The position numbers and the translations under genes were made by a program. DNA of 33,517 nt from Methanobacteriota archaeon. GTDB lineage: Archaea; Thermoplasmatota; Poseidoniia; Poseidoniales; Poseidoniaceae. Of this stretch, positions 8,281 through 16,831 are shown piece after piece; positions within the stretch are counted from its first letter, which is position 1; the number at the start of each line of letters is the position of its first letter. The notes beneath the pieces are model-generated. The model ran no database searches. It had not been told where the DNA came from and was given only the letters and a program-made list of their open reading frames with translations. The stretch spans positions 27,081 to 60,597 of the forward strand of contig PAQE01000020.1 of assembly GCA_002709705.1 (NCBI GenBank), given 5' to 3'.

Positions 8281-8535
8281 TCACTGATCGTGAGGATCGG
8301 TGTCGATTGGAATTAACTCGTTGTCGTATTCGTACATCGCAATCTTTAGCGGGTCTAGAACGAATCTAACTGATGCTTCTTCCATTCCGTAAAGTGAAAC
8401 TAATTCTGCCTTAAACGCTTCACGAAGGACATCTTCAGGAGCATTAAGTGGTGCGCCCATTCCGATTTGTAGAGCTCTTGCTCCAATAATTCTAGCGCGC
8501 TCAAAGCGGGTGTGGGGATTTTTTGGCTTGACCAT
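8281..8535 (-). CDS. rpoK: RNA polymerase subunit K (Rpb6/omega) with enlarged middle
   Basis: An 84-residue protein. [21 protein letters not shown] is the signature of archaeal RpoK / eukaryotic Rpb6, a small subunit that clamps the largest polymerase subunit and helps assembly. [17 protein letters not shown] matches the conserved second half. Between them lie about 28 residues ([20 protein letters not shown] onward) where typical archaeal RpoK has a short loop, and the C-terminus ends in acidic DTDPHDQ rather than a basic tail. A Shine-Dalgarno-like GAGGTG lies 5 bases before the ATG, so this gene is probably not leaderless. Identification is firm; the function of the insert is unknown. Confidence 0.85.
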   Translation of the reverse strand: MVKPKNPHTRFERARIIGARALQIGMGAPLNAPEDVLREAFKAELVSLYGMEEASVRFVLDPLKIAMYEYDNELIPIDTDPHDQ

Positions 8536-8612
8536 TGTGACACCTCATGCACAGTTCGTGCGAGTTTTGCGACCATCGTCCTGTTTTTGAACCCTACGCA
8601 ACCGGTATCGGT

Positions 8613-9524
8613 TCATTCTTCCTCTGAATAATTAGAAAAAACAGAATCCTCAACCACTGAATCTTTGATTGAAGCATTTTGGATATTGATATTCGTCTGC
8701 GTAGGTTTACGCATCACTTGGAATAATTGATATGTTGCAGGAAGTGATATCATGAGCAGTAGTATTGTGATAATTATGACAGTTGAACCGCTTACGTAAT
8801 CGTCTTCAGTTCCTATTGAATCTACGCCTCCATCGGGAATGTAATCGTTTGCAGGTAGCGATGAACCCGAAATCAAAGCTATGTACCCCGGTTTGGAAAG
8901 AACAATCACGAGTTTATCTCCACTAATATCTACCGAGTTCGATTGTGAATAATTCGTGTAATTTGTGACTAGATTGGTCAGGTTTTCATCTTCGTGCAAT
9001 GTCCAAATATCGATTGACATATTGGTGAAATTACCCTCTAGTGAGATGTTACCGTCCAATAGTGTTACATTCGAAATCCCAGAATAATTCGAATCATATT
9101 CAGAAACCAGTGTATTCAATTCTCTAGATTGAGTTGGTCCAGCAAATATGTAATGGCCATCTACTGCAAGTGTAGGATAACCCCACAAACCGTATACTTC
9201 GAGGAATCTCTCCTTGGACGCTTCTAACCAAAAGTCATCGCTAGACGATGGCCTGTGACTAAGGATGATTGAGGAATCATCGGTGGCGTTTCGCAATTGG
9301 TCCTCGACAGCGGGGCATTCTTCACACCAATCTGCTCCGTAGTACTCGATTATGTGACTAGGGCGTGAAACACAAGTTTGGTTTTCTTCTTCGCAATTCA
9401 AGTCGATTACCAAAACATCGGCGATATACCCTTCAGAGTGCGCACCAGGAATGCCATGTGCATTTGAGAGGCTCGGCAAAAATACAACCGTCGCAAACAG
9501 GCACGCAACCAGTATTGCCCTCAT
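8613..9524 (-). CDS. Secreted, membrane-anchored thioredoxin-like protein
   Basis: A protein of about 303 residues with an N-terminal signal peptide (ILVACLFATVVFLPSLSNAHG). A thioredoxin-like domain follows with the redox motif W-C-E-E-C in YYGADWCEECPAVEDQL and a probable cis-proline loop GYPTLAVDG. Next come an Asn/Thr-rich extracellular region and one C-terminal membrane helix (STVIIITILLLMISLPATY) with a short cytoplasmic tail. The ATG at 9522-9524 is preferred over a GTG at 9536 because the TATA-like box at 9549-9556 is then about 28 bases upstream. The gene is divergent from ctaA. A role in thiol redox chemistry or copper/heme handling for cytochrome oxidase assembly is inferred from that position only. 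Confidence 0.78.
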   Translation of the reverse strand: MRAILVACLFATVVFLPSLSNAHGIPGAHSEGYIADVLVIDLNCEEENQTCVSRPSHIIEYYGADWCEECPAVEDQLRNATDDSSIILSHRPSSSDDFWLEASKERFLEVYGLWGYPTLAVDGHYIFAGPTQSRELNTLVSEYDSNYSGISNVTLLDGNISLEGNFTNMSIDIWTLHEDENLTNLVTNYTNYSQSNSVDISGDKLVIVLSKPGYIALISGSSLPANDYIPDGGVDSIGTEDDYVSGSTVIIITILLLMISLPATYQLFQVMRKPTQTNINIQNASIKDSVVEDSVFSNYSEEE

Positions 9525-9548
9525 ATCATGGCGCACGAAGTCCGGTTT

Positions 9549-9556
9549 GTTAAAAG
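9549..9556. promoter_or_regulatory. TATA-like element centred between two divergent genes
   Basis: GTTAAAAG, with its core at 9550-9555, is centred about 28.5 bases from the ATG of ctaA (9581) and 28.5 bases from the ATG of the thioredoxin-like gene (9524). No other AT-rich element exists in the 56-base spacer, so the same box may serve both directions. Confidence 0.5.
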
Positions 9557-9580
9557 GGAGCCTCTAGCCCCCTAGAATCA

Positions 9581-10627
9581 ATGGAATCCAAATGGTTCCT
9601 CCGACCCTCTACGTTGCCTCTCGCGATTGCGATTATGGCGATGATGATTATAGTAGTAGGAGGTACGATCAGAATCTATGATGCGGGTGAGTCCTGTCCG
9701 GACTGGCCTAAGTGTTTTGGAACATGGGGATTTGATGTATCACAGGAAGATCAAGGCATATGGTATGATGAGACTGAGGAATATGATAGCCGGGGTCCTG
9801 ATCATCGTTACACTACCTTTGAGATTTTTATCGAATGGATACATCGTTTACTAGCTAGTTTGATGGCAATACCAGTGTTGGCTAATTTCCTAATTATTCT
9901 GAAGCGTAAGGAACTCTATGGTTCATCACTAGTCAAGATATCGTTCTTTACAGGTATTTTGCTTACAATACAAGGCATTGCAGGTGCGATAACCGTCCGT
10001 TTTGATAACGCTGACTGGTCTGTAGCACTACATTTGGGACTAGCATGTTGTTTCGTGTTCATATTGTTGTGGCAATTTTTTGCAATGAGGAAGTTAGAAG
10101 GTGCGAACTGGAAGGTTTTCTCGGTTCCCAAACGATTCAAACAGAATGAGTATAAACGTTATACAATACTCACAGCATCCATATTTTTGCTATTGATTTT
10201 GGGAGCGTGGGTTTCATCATCTCCTAATACAAATCAAGGTTGCTCAATAGGATTCCCTGACGGATGGCCAAAGTGCCAAGGCGATATTTTGCCAAGTTTA
10301 GATAACAGTGGCATTTTGATCCAGATGGTTCACCGAATGGGCGCAGGAGTGGTAGGGGTTGCACTTATTTTTGGTGCAATAAAATTCAAAGAAAATGCTA
10401 GAGAAGAAGGAGTTCACAATGCTTATTCTAAATGTCTTGATACAGCAGTGGCATTTTGGTTAGTCAATGTTTTCGTCGGTGGCCTGTACATCGTTTATGC
10501 CAAGATGGGTGATTTCCCTGAGGGGCTATCATTACTTCATCTAGTCTTGGGAGTTGCAAGTTTCCTAAGTGCATCTATAGGCTTGATGTTGTTGCGGTTA
10601 AGCGAAGAAGGTGCCGAGGATGAATAA
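9581..10627 (+). CDS. ctaA: Heme A synthase (CtaA/COX15 family)
   Basis: A 348-residue membrane protein with about eight helices in two homologous halves. It oxidises the heme O methyl group to make heme A for cytochrome c/quinol oxidases. The first half has GGTIRIYDAGESCPDWPKC, then EWIHRLLAS and LHLGLACCF, which carry the heme-ligand histidines. The second half repeats this with SIGFPDGWPKC, VHRMGAGVVG and LHLVLGVASF. A cysteine pair occurs in each external loop (C-P-D-W-P-K-C; and G-C-S-I-G before W-P-K-C), as in Bacillus-type enzymes with redox-active disulfides. The ATG is leaderless with a TATA-like box 28 bases upstream. It overlaps ctaB. Confidence 0.92.
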   Translation: MESKWFLRPSTLPLAIAIMAMMIIVVGGTIRIYDAGESCPDWPKCFGTWGFDVSQEDQGIWYDETEEYDSRGPDHRYTTFEIFIEWIHRLLASLMAIPVLANFLIILKRKELYGSSLVKISFFTGILLTIQGIAGAITVRFDNADWSVALHLGLACCFVFILLWQFFAMRKLEGANWKVFSVPKRFKQNEYKRYTILTASIFLLLILGAWVSSSPNTNQGCSIGFPDGWPKCQGDILPSLDNSGILIQMVHRMGAGVVGVALIFGAIKFKENAREEGVHNAYSKCLDTAVAFWLVNVFVGGLYIVYAKMGDFPEGLSLLHLVLGVASFLSASIGLMLLRLSEEGAEDE

Positions 10628-11696
10628 TCAGCCCGGATTACTAACAATTTACTTGCAATTAATGAAATTACGAGTAGTTGTGCTGTTGCAGATAACTGCA
10701 ATATGTGCAATCCTCGCTCATGATTTGATGGTAAGAAGCGACGCAATACCAGGTGATCGAACGTGGCTCGATACACTTCAATCATCTTTAGTGACGTTAC
10801 TAGGTGGTACCTTGGCCGCAGGTGGTTCAAATGCAATCAATATGGTGTATGACAGGGATATTGACCCTGGAATGTCACGAACAAGAACTAGACCTATTCC
10901 AAATGGCTGGATTTCTCCTAAACATGCACTGATATTCGGAATTTGTATGGCTACGCTGGGTACAGCGGTATTCATTCCTATTCATTGGAAAGCAGCCTTT
11001 TGGTCGTTATTTTCTGTACTGTTTTACGTTTTCATTTACACAATATGGCTGAAAAGAAGAACTCCTCAAAACATAGTTATTGGCGGTATTGCAGGTTCAA
11101 CTCCTCCATTGATTGGCTGGATAGTGGCTGCATCAGCAAATATTCCTGATAATATGAACCCTTTCGACTTAGCGTCGCCAATCCCGTGGATGTTATTATT
11201 GCTGATTTTCTTTTGGACGCCCCCTCATTTCTGGGCTTTAGCATTGTATCGAAGTGGCGAATATGATAAGGTCGGAGTTCCCATGCTACCGGATGTTAAG
11301 GGAGCGGAACGTACACTAAAAGAATCCAAAATATACTGCGTTTTATTGTTCCTCATTGGTTCTGTGCCTTGTTTTTGGCCTGAATATGGATTGCCTTTAG
11401 CTTGGGCATTTATTTCCGGTTTCCTGACATTGTGGTATTCGATATCTGTATGGAGAATAAATCCCAATGAAGAATTGGATGCAGATGGAAGGATGCCTCT
11501 AGCATTTGCATCATTTATGCGTTCTCTTGGTTATCTCGCGTGGATGTTTATCGCGTTCGTATATATCGCTGCAGTACCAAGTGAGCAGATTTGGTACTTC
11601 TCTTTCGGTTTCATTTTAGCAGTGCCAATTGTTAATCTGTTTGTAATCAAATGGAAAAATTCCAATTCACAGAGGAAAGTACTGAATGCGGAGTGA
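10620..11696 (+). CDS. ctaB: Protoheme IX farnesyltransferase (heme O synthase)
   Basis: A polytopic UbiA-family prenyltransferase of about 358 residues that attaches farnesyl to heme B, giving heme O, the substrate of CtaA. The diphosphate/Mg-binding motif is NAINMVYDRDIDPGMSRTRT, followed by RPIPNGWISP. The second conserved loop is YTIWLKRRTPQNIVIGG, then PPLIGW and FFWTPPHFWALAL. The ATG at 10620 overlaps the end of ctaA by 8 bases, which implies translational coupling; a GTG at 10611 in the same frame is a weaker alternative. Together with ctaA it completes the heme B to heme A route, so a heme-A terminal oxidase should exist elsewhere in the genome. Confidence 0.94.
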   Translation: MNNQPGLLTIYLQLMKLRVVVLLQITAICAILAHDLMVRSDAIPGDRTWLDTLQSSLVTLLGGTLAAGGSNAINMVYDRDIDPGMSRTRTRPIPNGWISPKHALIFGICMATLGTAVFIPIHWKAAFWSLFSVLFYVFIYTIWLKRRTPQNIVIGGIAGSTPPLIGWIVAASANIPDNMNPFDLASPIPWMLLLLIFFWTPPHFWALALYRSGEYDKVGVPMLPDVKGAERTLKESKIYCVLLFLIGSVPCFWPEYGLPLAWAFISGFLTLWYSISVWRINPNEELDADGRMPLAFASFMRSLGYLAWMFIAFVYIAAVPSEQIWYFSFGFILAVPIVNLFVIKWKNSNSQRKVLNAE

Positions 11697-11706
11697 TTGC
11701 ATTAGG

Positions 11707-11789
11707 CGCGGCGAGGGGGATTCGAACCCCCGTGGGAAGACCCATCGGATTAGCAATCCGACGCAATGGCCAGGCTATGCGATCGCCGC
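11707..11789 (-). tRNA. tRNA-Ser (anticodon GCU), class II
   Basis: Read on the minus strand, the acceptor stem is GCGGCGA paired with TCGCCGC (7 of 7 pairs), followed by a discriminator G. The anticodon arm is TCGGA-TTGCTAA-TCCGA with anticodon GCT. A long variable arm (TGGG-TCTT-CCCA) marks it as class II, and the T arm is GGGGG-TTCGAAT-CCCCC. No intron interrupts the anticodon loop, and the CCA end is not encoded (CCT follows the discriminator). The GCU anticodon reads AGC and AGU serine codons. Confidence 0.96.
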
Positions 11790-11840
11790 AAGCAGTCGGC
11801 CCACTTTGCTATTTGAGATAAAACAGACGGTCTGTAATTC

Positions 11841-14792
11841 TTAGTTGAAGAAATCTTGGAATTCATCATCTAAATCTGCAGGTGCATTTGCAGCACGCCT
11901 TGCCATGACTCTCTTCATACGCTTTCTCTTCTTCAAAATCAATGGAAGGCCAACGAAATTGATAATCACTGTAAGTAGCATTACCATTCCAGCAATTTGG
12001 AAATTTTCGATTGTCATGTAGTCTTGTAAATCGCCCAACCATTCCACGCCATACGGTGGCTCTGGCTCTGGTTCAGGTTCAGGTATCCTGTATTCGTTGT
12101 ATTGCCAATATTGGTCTTCAATGTAGACTCTTTCCACATTTTCAGATGGATAGTCCACAAAGGTGAATTCGTTACCTACGCTGTCTAATGGCGTTAGAAT
12201 GTAGTAATATGTTCGGTAAGGAGCAATTCCATCAAATTCTGTTCCGGATTGAGTGAATGTGCCTTCTTCTCCTGGTATGTTTACTAGTCCAGTCGCAATA
12301 GGTTCGATATATCTCAAATCTACATCGTTAGGTCTCTGTTCAATTCTGTACATGTTCCATGAAATATTTCCTTCAGGTTCATTATCTGGCCATGTCCACT
12401 TTAATGTGACTTCATAGCACCGATGCCAATCATTGTACAAGTCGAAACAAGAAGAATCGTTATTGTAGCTCACAGTCGCTCTCAATTCAGATACTTCTGA
12501 ATTAGGGTCAATCGCATCTCCGCATGTTAGGCCAGGTGCTCCGTTGGCAAGTGATACCTTTGCTGCCAAAAAGTCAGGTTCGCCAGTCCTATCGGTTGGA
12601 ATAATGGCGTATGATGAACAGATTCCAGTTTCTAATTCTCTTTCATCAATCCATGAATTAGCCGTGCCCTCAAGACTTGCTGATAATCCACCTTGCATCA
12701 AACCATTCCAAATGAATTCACTGCTAGTAACAGCAGGGTCAGGGAAGTAGGTGGAGGCTGTTATCGGACTGGTAACTCTGTATATTTTCCAACCTCCAAA
12801 GTAAGGATTTTCTATGTCTCCGGTTGCATTCCAATCCAGTCTCATTTGTCCATCTGGTAGAAGAGTAAGTTCTGGAGATGAGAGGTTTATTTCAGGTGCA
12901 GGCAAATCTCCGACTAGGAGTAAGTCCATGTTTTGATCAATATGTACTCTCAGAGTGTCATTGTCAATCAATTGGTAGTAATTGCCAGAATCTAGGGGGT
13001 CCCAATCTAGCTGATTATAACCTAACAATTGGTGCATTGCAATGCTGTCTCTAGGTACATTGTCTGGAATTAGTTTGGTCAAATTGATATCGAACTCCAT
13101 CCAATCCATCCCAGCACTCTGTTCTTCAGTTGTGGGAACTACATCGATAGAGAATCTAAGTAAGGCTTCCAAACCTTCTCCAGGCCCGTAATTTACACCA
13201 GCCAAAGGATAGTCATACTCGACAACGCCCTTGGCATGAGTACGTGTTACCGCTGAACCATTCAACCAATCTCCTTGGCTGATGTCAGTGCTATTGAAAA
13301 TGGTGATCAATGTGGTTGCTGATTCTAAGTTATTCAATGAATCAAAGGCTCTTATTTGTATGAAATGATCTCCTAAACCAAGGTTGCTTGCGGGTATGGT
13401 TACTTCTTGTCCTTCTGCAATCAATTGTATTCCAGCACGATACCATTTGTAGGTTAGTGGTCCTGCTGCTGTTGACGAGGTTCTTGCGCTGAATGTGATG
13501 TTGTCTGCTGTGTTATAGGTGCCATAGAAGTTACTTTGCTCAATAATTGGATCGATGTCGCCGACAATAACTTGCGCCTGAACATTTAGGATGTTATCGG
13601 AAGGTTTGGCATCCAATCCTTCATTGAGTGCTTCGCTGACGAATACTTTCAGCTTCTTGTCACCTAATTCATTTAAATCGAAAATGCATGTTTCTTCATT
13701 TCCAGGAAGAATCTCAGACGGCAGGCAATCTTCCTCCGATTCAGTTTGTTCATCCAAGTCCATTACTGTGAACCTAACTAATGGTTCTACTACTGTATGA
13801 TTTCCTATATTCGAAATAGTAACTGCTACGCTATCATTTCCATAGAAATACTCCGCAGATGTAGGTGCGTTGAGCGGGAACATAGAAGAAATTTGCAAGT
13901 CGACGGTATCATCAAAAATAACCTCTATGCTTTGGTAATCATTGAATGAATTCATGTCGCCGGAAGGAGTTCCTATGGAATTTAGAATACCGAATTGCAT
14001 TGTATATGTTCCTTCTGAGTCGAAGTTTAACACCGGTAAATTTCTACTGAAAGCAACAGTTCCCCAATTTGGTAAATTGGTGTAAGTCGTGGAAGAATTT
14101 GCACGCTCAACACCTAGGGAATCGAATAATTTCCATCCAAGGTCTGCTTCTAAACCGCAAGAGCCACAAGAACTTACAATTCCGTCCATTGACATTTGAT
14201 AATCTGTATCGGTATTTAGGATGTATTTGCCATTATATTCTGCCAAATTATCTAGTTGAGAGATTAGATCTTGCTCACCAATACTAACATCAACTAATTT
14301 TCGGGCTAAATTGAAGTTGAATATCGCAACATCGTTTGAAGTGACTGTATCAGAGTCTATGAATCTATAAACAATGGTATAGGGGCCTTCATCTCCAAAA
14401 GAATTGAATGACTGCGTAAAGGTGTAATTAATCGATGCGCCGATGGGGAGAGATTCAATTGAACCAATCCCGTAATCTTCTCTGTCATTGTAACAATCGA
14501 ATTCTGTTTGGAACCCTTCACACACGAACCATTCTATTGAACGACTTTCAGTGTTGTAGAAGAAACCTGTATTTGTGACCTGTACTTCAATGTTCAAAGG
14601 GTCCCAGGCTGTCATGTAAATATCCGGACGAGGCGAAATTGATGTTGTAATTTCATAATCACCACTAACGGATGCTGTAGCTGTAGGTGCTAACAAAATC
14701 CCACCTAGTGATGACAAAACCATTAGCGCAACTAAGCCAATACTCTTCTTCGAAGAGTGCAGTCTGGATACAGCATGCGCGCTGGACATCAT
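11841..14792 (-). CDS. Large secreted, C-terminally anchored surface protein
   Basis: A protein of about 983 residues. A signal peptide (SIGLVALMVLSSLGGILLA, cleavage after PTATA) leads to a long extracellular beta-rich body. Early parts look like repeated CARDB-type adhesion domains. A PKD/Ig-like domain follows (PLTYKWYRAG), then two fibronectin-III-like domains with phrases such as WKIYRVTSPI, ISWNMYRIEQRP and YRTYYYILTPLDSVGN. A Pro-Glu repeat linker (PEPEPEPEPP) precedes one membrane helix and a basic cytoplasmic tail rich in K and R. Cysteine pairs suggest disulfides. The ATG at 14790-14792 is preferred over a TTG at 14816 because a TATA-like box lies about 26 bases upstream. Role: cell-surface adhesion or an S-layer-associated component; ligand unknown. 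Confidence 0.82.
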   Translation of the reverse strand: MMSSAHAVSRLHSSKKSIGLVALMVLSSLGGILLAPTATASVSGDYEITTSISPRPDIYMTAWDPLNIEVQVTNTGFFYNTESRSIEWFVCEGFQTEFDCYNDREDYGIGSIESLPIGASINYTFTQSFNSFGDEGPYTIVYRFIDSDTVTSNDVAIFNFNLARKLVDVSIGEQDLISQLDNLAEYNGKYILNTDTDYQMSMDGIVSSCGSCGLEADLGWKLFDSLGVERANSSTTYTNLPNWGTVAFSRNLPVLNFDSEGTYTMQFGILNSIGTPSGDMNSFNDYQSIEVIFDDTVDLQISSMFPLNAPTSAEYFYGNDSVAVTISNIGNHTVVEPLVRFTVMDLDEQTESEEDCLPSEILPGNEETCIFDLNELGDKKLKVFVSEALNEGLDAKPSDNILNVQAQVIVGDIDPIIEQSNFYGTYNTADNITFSARTSSTAAGPLTYKWYRAGIQLIAEGQEVTIPASNLGLGDHFIQIRAFDSLNNLESATTLITIFNSTDISQGDWLNGSAVTRTHAKGVVEYDYPLAGVNYGPGEGLEALLRFSIDVVPTTEEQSAGMDWMEFDINLTKLIPDNVPRDSIAMHQLLGYNQLDWDPLDSGNYYQLIDNDTLRVHIDQNMDLLLVGDLPAPEINLSSPELTLLPDGQMRLDWNATGDIENPYFGGWKIYRVTSPITASTYFPDPAVTSSEFIWNGLMQGGLSASLEGTANSWIDERELETGICSSYAIIPTDRTGEPDFLAAKVSLANGAPGLTCGDAIDPNSEVSELRATVSYNNDSSCFDLYNDWHRCYEVTLKWTWPDNEPEGNISWNMYRIEQRPNDVDLRYIEPIATGLVNIPGEEGTFTQSGTEFDGIAPYRTYYYILTPLDSVGNEFTFVDYPSENVERVYIEDQYWQYNEYRIPEPEPEPEPPYGVEWLGDLQDYMTIENFQIAGMVMLLTVIINFVGLPLILKKRKRMKRVMARRAANAPADLDDEFQDFFN

Positions 14793-14813
14793 GTTGTCCT
14801 GCCGCCCGCCCCT

Positions 14814-14821
14814 CAAATATC
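14814..14821 (-). promoter_or_regulatory. TATA-like box of the surface-protein gene
   Basis: On the minus strand this reads GATATTTG, centred about 26 bases before the ATG at 14792. It fits a leaderless transcript and makes the longer TTG start unlikely. Confidence 0.5.
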
Positions 14822-14913
14822 AATCGGTGACAAGTGCCTGTTTTACTTCAATTAAAGAGATTGAGAATTATAGGGGCGACATCCTCTTGACTCTTGAGTG
14901 CACCCCCTTATTC

Positions 14914-15993
14914 ATGCAGGGGGCTCAGCACTCGCGTAAATCTCCAAACCAAGGAGAAGAAGCGGTTGTGGCAGTCGTAGAGTTCCTCTCTGCCTTTACT
15001 TTATTCTTGATGATTCTGACGGCGTTCATGTCATTGGCACAATTGGAGTTAGGTAGTAACGACCCATATTCAGATTTAGTTGATCGTTCTGCAGTTGATG
15101 GATTAGATCGACTAACCAACGGAGAGGGTTGGTATGTGCCTTATGTTGATGGCGTAAGAGACCAAGCAAACGCTACAGAGGATTGGCATCTAATCCCGGT
15201 TACAAAACTGTATGAAGGAGTGCTCCAACCGGGAATAATCAGTGACGGATTATTAGATTTAGAAAGAGTTGATGCTCTCTCGAATGTTAGTATCGAGGCG
15301 ATGACTGGAGGATTGGGGCTTTCTGACGACCTACAAGTTAGATTGTTAATTCAAGTAGAGTCCTCTACAAATTCGTCAAAAATTGGGCAGGTACTTTTCG
15401 ATGGTGGTTCTGACAGGTCAACAGCTAGCACCTCTTCTGTGGCAAGTAGAACCTTCATCAGCGGAGAAGATGTGATTTCAGTCAGTCTTGAAGTCCATGA
15501 TGGTGGTAAAGCACCAAAAGTTCTCAGAATCACTGAAATTTCTCCAAGGCCTGCGAGTGGTGCGCCAGAATGGATAGAAGTGCAAAATTACAATGGTTTT
15601 GCATTATCCCTCAAGGGATGGTCTTTCGAGCGTAGTGGGACTGCAGGGTCAAGCGATTACCTTTACAAGGAAGGCGTAATTCCTGGAGGAGAAATTGCTC
15701 TATTCAGCGGAGATCCAGCATCGCAAGAAGTCGGAAATGCAAGCGTAGTCTATGATTTAGGCTCAACAGGTTTCCTCGGAGTGGGTTCAGTAAATGGTCT
15801 TGATGACAATACTGGTAGGTTGAGACTATTGTTCGCAGAAGAGGATGAAGGACAAGGCGTTCAAGTATGCAAAATAGAATGGAGTGCGTCATCTGGGATT
15901 CTACTTGACAACACAATTGTTTGGAATGGAGGACCTCCTTCACAATCCAGTTCATGGAATGTTTCAGATTCTCCAACACCGGGTGATGCTTGA
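14914..15993 (+). CDS. Pilin-like membrane protein with C-terminal lamin-tail domain
   Basis: A protein of about 359 residues. The N-terminus has a short charged stretch (SRKSPNQGEEA) and then a 20-25 residue hydrophobic helix, VVAVVEFLSAFTLFLMILTA, much like archaeal type IV pilin or class III signal-peptide proteins with a glutamate near the helix start. The middle is an uncharacterised extracellular region. Residues about 205-359 form a lamin-tail (LTD) fold: LRITEISPRPASG, EWIEVQNYN, LSLKGWSFER and a closing WNVSDSPTPGDA. LTD domains often occur in secreted archaeal and bacterial surface proteins. The ATG at 14914 is chosen because the in-frame ATG at 14791 overlaps the divergent gene start and its extension has no signal-like sequence. 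It lies 44 bases before the KaiC-like cluster, which may be cotranscribed. Confidence 0.75.
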   Translation: MQGAQHSRKSPNQGEEAVVAVVEFLSAFTLFLMILTAFMSLAQLELGSNDPYSDLVDRSAVDGLDRLTNGEGWYVPYVDGVRDQANATEDWHLIPVTKLYEGVLQPGIISDGLLDLERVDALSNVSIEAMTGGLGLSDDLQVRLLIQVESSTNSSKIGQVLFDGGSDRSTASTSSVASRTFISGEDVISVSLEVHDGGKAPKVLRITEISPRPASGAPEWIEVQNYNGFALSLKGWSFERSGTAGSSDYLYKEGVIPGGEIALFSGDPASQEVGNASVVYDLGSTGFLGVGSVNGLDDNTGRLRLLFAEEDEGQGVQVCKIEWSASSGILLDNTIVWNGGPPSQSSSWNVSDSPTPGDA

Positions 15994-16037
15994 GTGTTTT
16001 TGGCGTATCGTTCATTTAGTGTGATTGATTGGGTGGT

Positions 16038-16829
16038 ATGTTAGCCATGCAACCTGCAACAGTTTACACCCGCGACCGTTGTATTACGGGCATCCATGGA
16101 ATGGATGAAATTCTGCGAGGCGGAATCCCTTACGGTTCAACAGTTTTAGCAGCAGGAACCTGTGGTTCTGGAAAGACAACTCTTGGCATGGAGTTCCTTG
16201 TCCGTGGTGCTTTAGCAGGAGAGGCATGTGCTCACTTTACTGCAACAGAGCCTAGCGTCAAATTACTAGAAAACATCCGTCAATATGCCTTTTTCGATAT
16301 GAATATGATTGACAGTGGGTTGATCAATGTATTCGATATGGACGTTTTGTATTCTTGGCTTGGACTAGACAAAGCATCGTTCGACTTGGACGATGTTCAC
16401 GCACTAATCAAAGCGATTGTCGACATCGTTAACACGATTGGTGTCACAAGGTTGGTAATCGATTCTGTAACCACCCTTTGTTACAAGATTAAGAGTGAGC
16501 AGTTGATTAGAGATTTCTTGTTTACTTTGGGGAAGAAGTTAGCAACTTTAGGATGCACAACAATTTTGATTTCTGAGATTACATCAGCTACCGAAAATGC
16601 ACATTGGTCCTCATTTGGTGTAGAAGAGGCGATTGCTGACGGAATCATCGTGATGGGCGACGTAGAACGAATGGGCCATTTGCTTAGATTCTTGCAAGTC
16701 GTTAAAATGAGAGGTACTTCACATAGCCGCGCTAAACATGCGATAGAGCTAACACCCCTCGGAGTCATGCTGACTCCAATGCTAAAATGGGGTGCTGTTA
16801 GCGACAAGACAAACAGATGGGGGTCCTGA
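16038..16829 (+). CDS. RecA-superfamily KaiC-like ATPase (P-loop intact)
   Basis: A protein of about 263 residues with one KaiC/RadA-like domain (COG0467 type). It opens with CITGIHGMDEILRGGIPYGS, a Walker A GTCGSGKTT at residues 40-48 (Lys46), and Walker B RLVIDSVTTL. It ends with KMRGTSHSRAKHAIEL, the usual KaiC-type C-terminal strand. The family includes KaiC, FlaH/ArlH of the archaellum motor and many uncharacterised archaeal signalling ATPases. The ATG at 16038 has GGGTGGT directly before it and is preferred over a TTG at 16029. It is first in a tight set with two related genes (gaps of 2 and 13 bases). No DNA-repair feature is seen; the role is unknown. Confidence 0.87.
   Translation: MLAMQPATVYTRDRCITGIHGMDEILRGGIPYGSTVLAAGTCGSGKTTLGMEFLVRGALAGEACAHFTATEPSVKLLENIRQYAFFDMNMIDSGLINVFDMDVLYSWLGLDKASFDLDDVHALIKAIVDIVNTIGVTRLVIDSVTTLCYKIKSEQLIRDFLFTLGKKLATLGCTTILISEITSATENAHWSSFGVEEAIADGIIVMGDVERMGHLLRFLQVVKMRGTSHSRAKHAIELTPLGVMLTPMLKWGAVSDKTNRWGS
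16819..16823 (+). promoter_or_regulatory. Shine-Dalgarno-like GGGGG deciding the start of the next gene
   Basis: GGGGG lies 8 bases before the ATG at 16832. The third gene of the cluster has the same arrangement (GGGGG at 17417-17421, 8 bases before 17430). This favours 16832 over the overlapping ATG at 16817. Confidence 0.55.
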
Positions 16830-16831
16830 TT

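Noticed and set aside
8536-8612. Possible small leader ORF before rpoK
   Set aside because: An ATG on the minus strand reads through into rpoK in another frame, with no ribosome site or recognisable peptide.
12045-12095. Simple repeat coding for Pro-Glu as a tandem repeat or CRISPR-like array
   Set aside because: It is the P-E stalk of the surface protein: short, without spacers, and ordinary for cell-surface linkers.
14791-14913. N-terminal extension of the pilin-like gene to an ATG at 14791
   Set aside because: It overlaps the start of the divergent surface-protein gene, and its 41 residues do not fit the pilin-like leader; the ATG at 14914 starts a proper signal-like N-terminus.
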